Shown: positions 7,128-8,833 of the stretch, piece after piece | Numbering within the stretch: position 1 is the first letter of the stretch | How the letters are laid out: every line of letters starts with the position of its first letter | Assembly: GCA_002772195.1 (NCBI GenBank) | Contig: PCSG01000161.1 | Location: 16,995 to 25,827, forward strand | DNA length: 8,833 nt | DNA from: Desulfobacterales bacterium CG23_combo_of_CG06-09_8_20_14_all_51_8 | GTDB taxonomy: Bacteria > Desulfobacterota > Desulfobacteria > Desulfobacterales > Desulfosalsimonadaceae | Direction: 5' to 3' | The notes under the pieces: model-generated | Databases searched by the model: none | The model's input: only the letters and a program-made list of their open reading frames with translations | What the model was told of the DNA's origin: nothing | Position numbers and translations under genes: made by a program

Positions 7128-7139
7128 CAGCTTTAGCTG
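7128..7139 (+). repeat. Small hairpin, first of a tandem pair
   Basis: CAGCT-TT-AGCTG is a perfect 5-bp inverted repeat. CGAT at 7119-7122 could pair with ATCG at 7143-7146 to extend the stem across an unequal internal loop. The centre (GCTTTAGC) resembles the centre of the larger hairpin eleven bases downstream. Confidence 0.45.
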
Positions 7140-7149
7140 TTAATCGAAG

Positions 7150-7170
7150 CTACCGGCTTTTAGCCGGTAG
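7150..7170 (+). repeat. Strong hairpin, terminator-like or REP-like
   Basis: CTACCGGCT and AGCCGGTAG form a perfect 9-bp stem around a TTT loop. No run of T follows (the next bases are agtattcac), so it does not look like a canonical intrinsic terminator. Its position between genes and the nearby similar hairpin would fit a repetitive extragenic palindrome or an mRNA-stability/attenuation element. Confidence 0.6.
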
Positions 7171-7184
7171 AGTATTCACTTTTC

Positions 7185-7190
7185 GAGGAG
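7185..7190 (+). promoter_or_regulatory. Ribosome binding site in front of the 21-codon frame
   Basis: GAGGAG lies four bases before ATG 7195. It is the best Shine-Dalgarno match in the intergenic segment. By contrast, the bases just before the MBOAT ATG at 7250 (ttttgaactaca) contain none. Confidence 0.6.
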
Positions 7191-7194
7191 TAAA

Positions 7195-7260
7195 ATGGTA
7201 ATTCGAGTGAAATTGTTACAGACTGAAACGATCAAATTTTTGAACTACAATGCTTTTTAA
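7195..7260 (+). CDS. 21-codon leader-like open frame overlapping the MBOAT start
   Basis: ATG 7195 with GAGGAG upstream opens a frame of 21 codons ending at TAA 7258-7260. It overlaps the first 11 bases of the MBOAT gene, which starts at 7250 in the next frame. The peptide (MVIRVKLLQTETIKFLNYNAF) has no recognisable domain and is not clearly a signal peptide. Because the MBOAT start lacks its own binding site, ribosomes ending here could restart at 7250, making this a coupling leader. It may instead be the remnant of an earlier gene start. Only the sequence arrangement supports it. Confidence 0.4.
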   Translation: MVIRVKLLQTETIKFLNYNAF

Positions 7261-8704
7261 TTCATTCTTTTATCTTCTGATATTTTTGCCGGTGACCATT
7301 GGCTTTTATTTTTGGCTAAACAGCAAACGCTTGATAATAATAGCCAATATCTGGCTGGTGGGTGCCTCTCTGTTTTTTTATGCTTTCATGAAAATCGCTT
7401 TTCTGCCTGTTATTCTGGTTTCTATCCTTGTGAACTATGTGCTGGGTATTCTCCTCTCTGAGAAAACAGCGCCCTGCACCTCCTATAGCGGCAAGGGCTG
7501 GCCCAGTCCCAAGACAATCCTTAAACTTGGCATCCTGTTCAATGTCGGGCTTCTGGGGTATTTTAAATACGCTGATTTTTTCGTAGCCAATGTCAACTCC
7601 ATTTTTGGCTCCATGATTCCTCTGCCCGAAATCCTTCTGCCCTTGGGTATCAGCTTTTTTACATTTCAGCAGATTGCCTATCTGGTGGATAGATATTATA
7701 AACGGATTAGGGGAAAATATGATTTCCTGAGCTATTGTTTGTTTGTATGTTTTTTCCCCCGGCTCATTGCCGGTCCCATTGTTCGCCATGGGGAGATGAT
7801 GCCCCAGTTCCTAATATTAAGAAATAGATTTTTGAACTGGCGTAATGTTTATAGCGGCCTTTTTTTGCTTGGTGTCGGCCTTTTCAAAAAAGTAGTGATC
7901 GCAGAGACTTTTGCTGTTTGGGCCAATAAAGGTTTTGTCGACCCGGATAGTCTGAATTTTCTTTCTTCCTGGGCCACGAGCTTGAGTTACACGGTCCAGC
8001 TATATTTCGACTTCAGCGGATACACGGATATGGCCATAGGATCTGCTCTATTCTTAAATATCAAACTTCCCCAAAATTTTAATGCCCCTTATCGAAGTCT
8101 TAATATTCAGGATTTCTGGCGGCGCTGGCACATGACCCTGGGGCATTTCCTTAGAGATTATATTTATATACCACTTGGTGGAAGCCGGAAAGGCCCCGTC
8201 AGGGTATACCTTAATCTTTTTTTGACATTCTTTATTGCCGGAATTTGGCATGGAACCGGATGGACCTTTGCACTCTGGGGAGCCCTCCACGGCCTTGCTT
8301 TGTGTATGCACAGATTTTGGTCCGGTCTGGGTCTGCGTATGCCAAAGTTCTTGGCATGGGCTTTAACATTTCTATTTGTAAATGCTGCCTGGGTCGTGTT
8401 TCGGGCTGAGAGCATACCGAAGGCTATTTCTATTCTCGGACATATGATAGATGCCAGATCCATGAGCTGGGCGACTCTCTCACCTTCTTTAATGGTAAAG
8501 GCTTCGGGGATTCCTGTTTATCTCATTGGCCTGCTTTTTATATCGGTCTTTCAGGATACCGTGTTCCGAACTACCCAGGAGTGGGCTTCCAAACTCAGGC
8601 CTGGGATCTGGTGGTCGTTAGTTGCGGCTTCGGCATTTGTCGTCAGTTTTGTGTTGCTGATGAATCAGAATCGTTTTTCGGAATTTATTTATTTTCAGTT
8701 TTGA
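7250..8704 (+). CDS. MBOAT family membrane O-acyltransferase (AlgI/DltB/PatA type)
   Basis: A 484-residue inner-membrane protein of usual AlgI length. It is expected to take an acyl group, usually acetyl, and pass it across the membrane for O-acylation of a glycan by a periplasmic partner. It begins MLFNSFFYLLIFLP, the standard opening of the family, which supports ATG 7250 despite the absence of a ribosome binding site. It has many hydrophobic segments, RLIAGPIVRHGEMMPQF in the middle, YFDFSGYTDMAIG from 252, FWRRWH at 289-294, RDYIYIPLGGSRKG soon after, and the catalytic-type histidine H334 in IWHGTGW. It follows the intergenic hairpins and is 30 bp before the next gene, which likely encodes the partner. 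The acyl donor and glycan cannot be deduced; tailoring of the polysaccharide made by the upstream genes is the natural inference. Confidence 0.93.
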   Translation: MLFNSFFYLLIFLPVTIGFYFWLNSKRLIIIANIWLVGASLFFYAFMKIAFLPVILVSILVNYVLGILLSEKTAPCTSYSGKGWPSPKTILKLGILFNVGLLGYFKYADFFVANVNSIFGSMIPLPEILLPLGISFFTFQQIAYLVDRYYKRIRGKYDFLSYCLFVCFFPRLIAGPIVRHGEMMPQFLILRNRFLNWRNVYSGLFLLGVGLFKKVVIAETFAVWANKGFVDPDSLNFLSSWATSLSYTVQLYFDFSGYTDMAIGSALFLNIKLPQNFNAPYRSLNIQDFWRRWHMTLGHFLRDYIYIPLGGSRKGPVRVYLNLFLTFFIAGIWHGTGWTFALWGALHGLALCMHRFWSGLGLRMPKFLAWALTFLFVNAAWVVFRAESIPKAISILGHMIDARSMSWATLSPSLMVKASGIPVYLIGLLFISVFQDTVFRTTQEWASKLRPGIWWSLVAASAFVVSFVLLMNQNRFSEFIYFQF

Positions 8705-8734
8705 AGTTAGTGCAGCTTGAAACGAAGTTAGGTT

Positions 8735-8833
8735 ATGCTAAAATATAGACACAATTATAAATATCATGCAATGCTGATAATTCTTATATCTGTACTTTTC
8801 GTTTTATTTTTTGCCGGTTTTAACTATATTGTC
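8735..8833 (+). CDS. Start of a membrane-anchored protein, cut by the window end
   Basis: ATG 8735 opens 33 codons that run off the window without a stop. The N-terminus is basic and polar (MLKYRHNYKYH), followed by one hydrophobic stretch rich in Leu, Ile, Phe and Val from about residue 14, which predicts a signal anchor with the rest of the protein in the periplasm. GAAG lies seven bases upstream as a moderate ribosome binding site. The gene is 30 bp after the MBOAT gene. MBOAT genes are commonly followed by an AlgJ/AlgX- or PatB-like SGNH-type acyltransferase with just such an anchor, so that is the leading guess. No catalytic part is visible here. Confidence 0.6.
   Translation, partial: MLKYRHNYKYHAMLIILISVLFVLFFAGFNYIV

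Larger units (their letters stand above)
7017..7249 (+). other. Intergenic segment with hairpins and short frames
   Basis: This is the only sizeable gap in the window, about 230 bp. It holds the tail of the 22-codon frame, an AT-rich stretch at 7079-7110, GGCGCGCC at 7112-7119, two hairpins at 7128-7170, and a 21-codon frame with a good ribosome binding site from 7195. No convincing sigma-70 promoter was found by eye: candidate -10 boxes lack a -35 at 16-18 bp. It splits the locus into an assembly/export part and an acylation part. Confidence 0.6.

Noticed and set aside
7182..7207. TTCGAG direct repeats exactly 20 bp apart
   Set aside because: Only 6 bp match, with no extension on either side; two helical turns is suggestive spacing but chance is likely.
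7222..7251. TACAAT at 7246 as a -10 promoter element
   Set aside because: It overlaps the MBOAT start codon and the best -35 at proper spacing is poor, so it could not drive the full gene.
7316..7789. Minus-strand 157-codon frame inside the MBOAT gene
   Set aside because: The sense strand codes for a conserved membrane protein; the antisense peptide is low in hydrophobic pattern and has no family signature.
1..8833. tRNA, rRNA, CRISPR arrays, insertion sequences
   Set aside because: No cloverleaf, rRNA-like segment, spaced direct-repeat array, transposase or terminal inverted repeat was seen.

Overview
The window is one plus-strand run of genes from a Gram-negative cell-surface polysaccharide locus. 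In order: a 1097-residue fusion of a sulfotransferase-like domain, a long coiled coil and a family 2 glycosyltransferase; a stand-alone family 2 glycosyltransferase; an ABC-2 type export permease (Wzm/KpsM/TagG family); its ATPase (Wzt/KpsT/TagH family, short form); another family 2 glycosyltransferase; an intergenic segment of about 230 bp with two hairpins and two very short open frames; an AlgI/DltB-type membrane-bound O-acyltransferase (MBOAT); and the first 33 codons of a membrane-anchored protein cut by the window end.

The organism cannot be named from the sequence. A paired ABC exporter with several glycosyltransferases and an AlgI-like MBOAT suggests a Gram-negative bacterium. The moderate base composition and the sulfotransferase/coiled-coil/glycosyltransferase architecture remind me of Desulfobacterota (sulfate-reducing or related deltaproteobacteria). 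That placement is an impression, not a demonstration.

Bases 9-7016 look like one transcription unit: gaps are 45, 46 and 24 bp, then a 1-nt overlap (TAATG). The three glycosyltransferase domains would build a glycan on a lipid carrier at the inner face of the inner membrane, and the permease/ATPase pair would export it. The sulfotransferase-like domain of the first protein would sulfate the glycan or another acceptor. From 7250 onward the MBOAT and probably its downstream partner would add acyl (typically acetyl) groups on the periplasmic side. The likely product is therefore a sulfated and O-acylated polysaccharide exported by an ABC transporter; this is inferred from domain content.

The most interesting element is the first gene. 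It joins a modifying enzyme to a glycan-elongating enzyme through several hundred residues of coiled coil. Part of that coil consists of in-phase 35-residue (105-bp) tandem repeats, and it is followed by a second, older 47-residue duplication. This recalls the coiled-coil chain-length ruler WbdD of E. coli O9a, but with sulfation as the modifying activity. The second point of interest is 7013-7260, where an apparent gene remnant, two hairpins and a 21-codon frame with a good ribosome binding site precede an MBOAT gene that has no clear site of its own.
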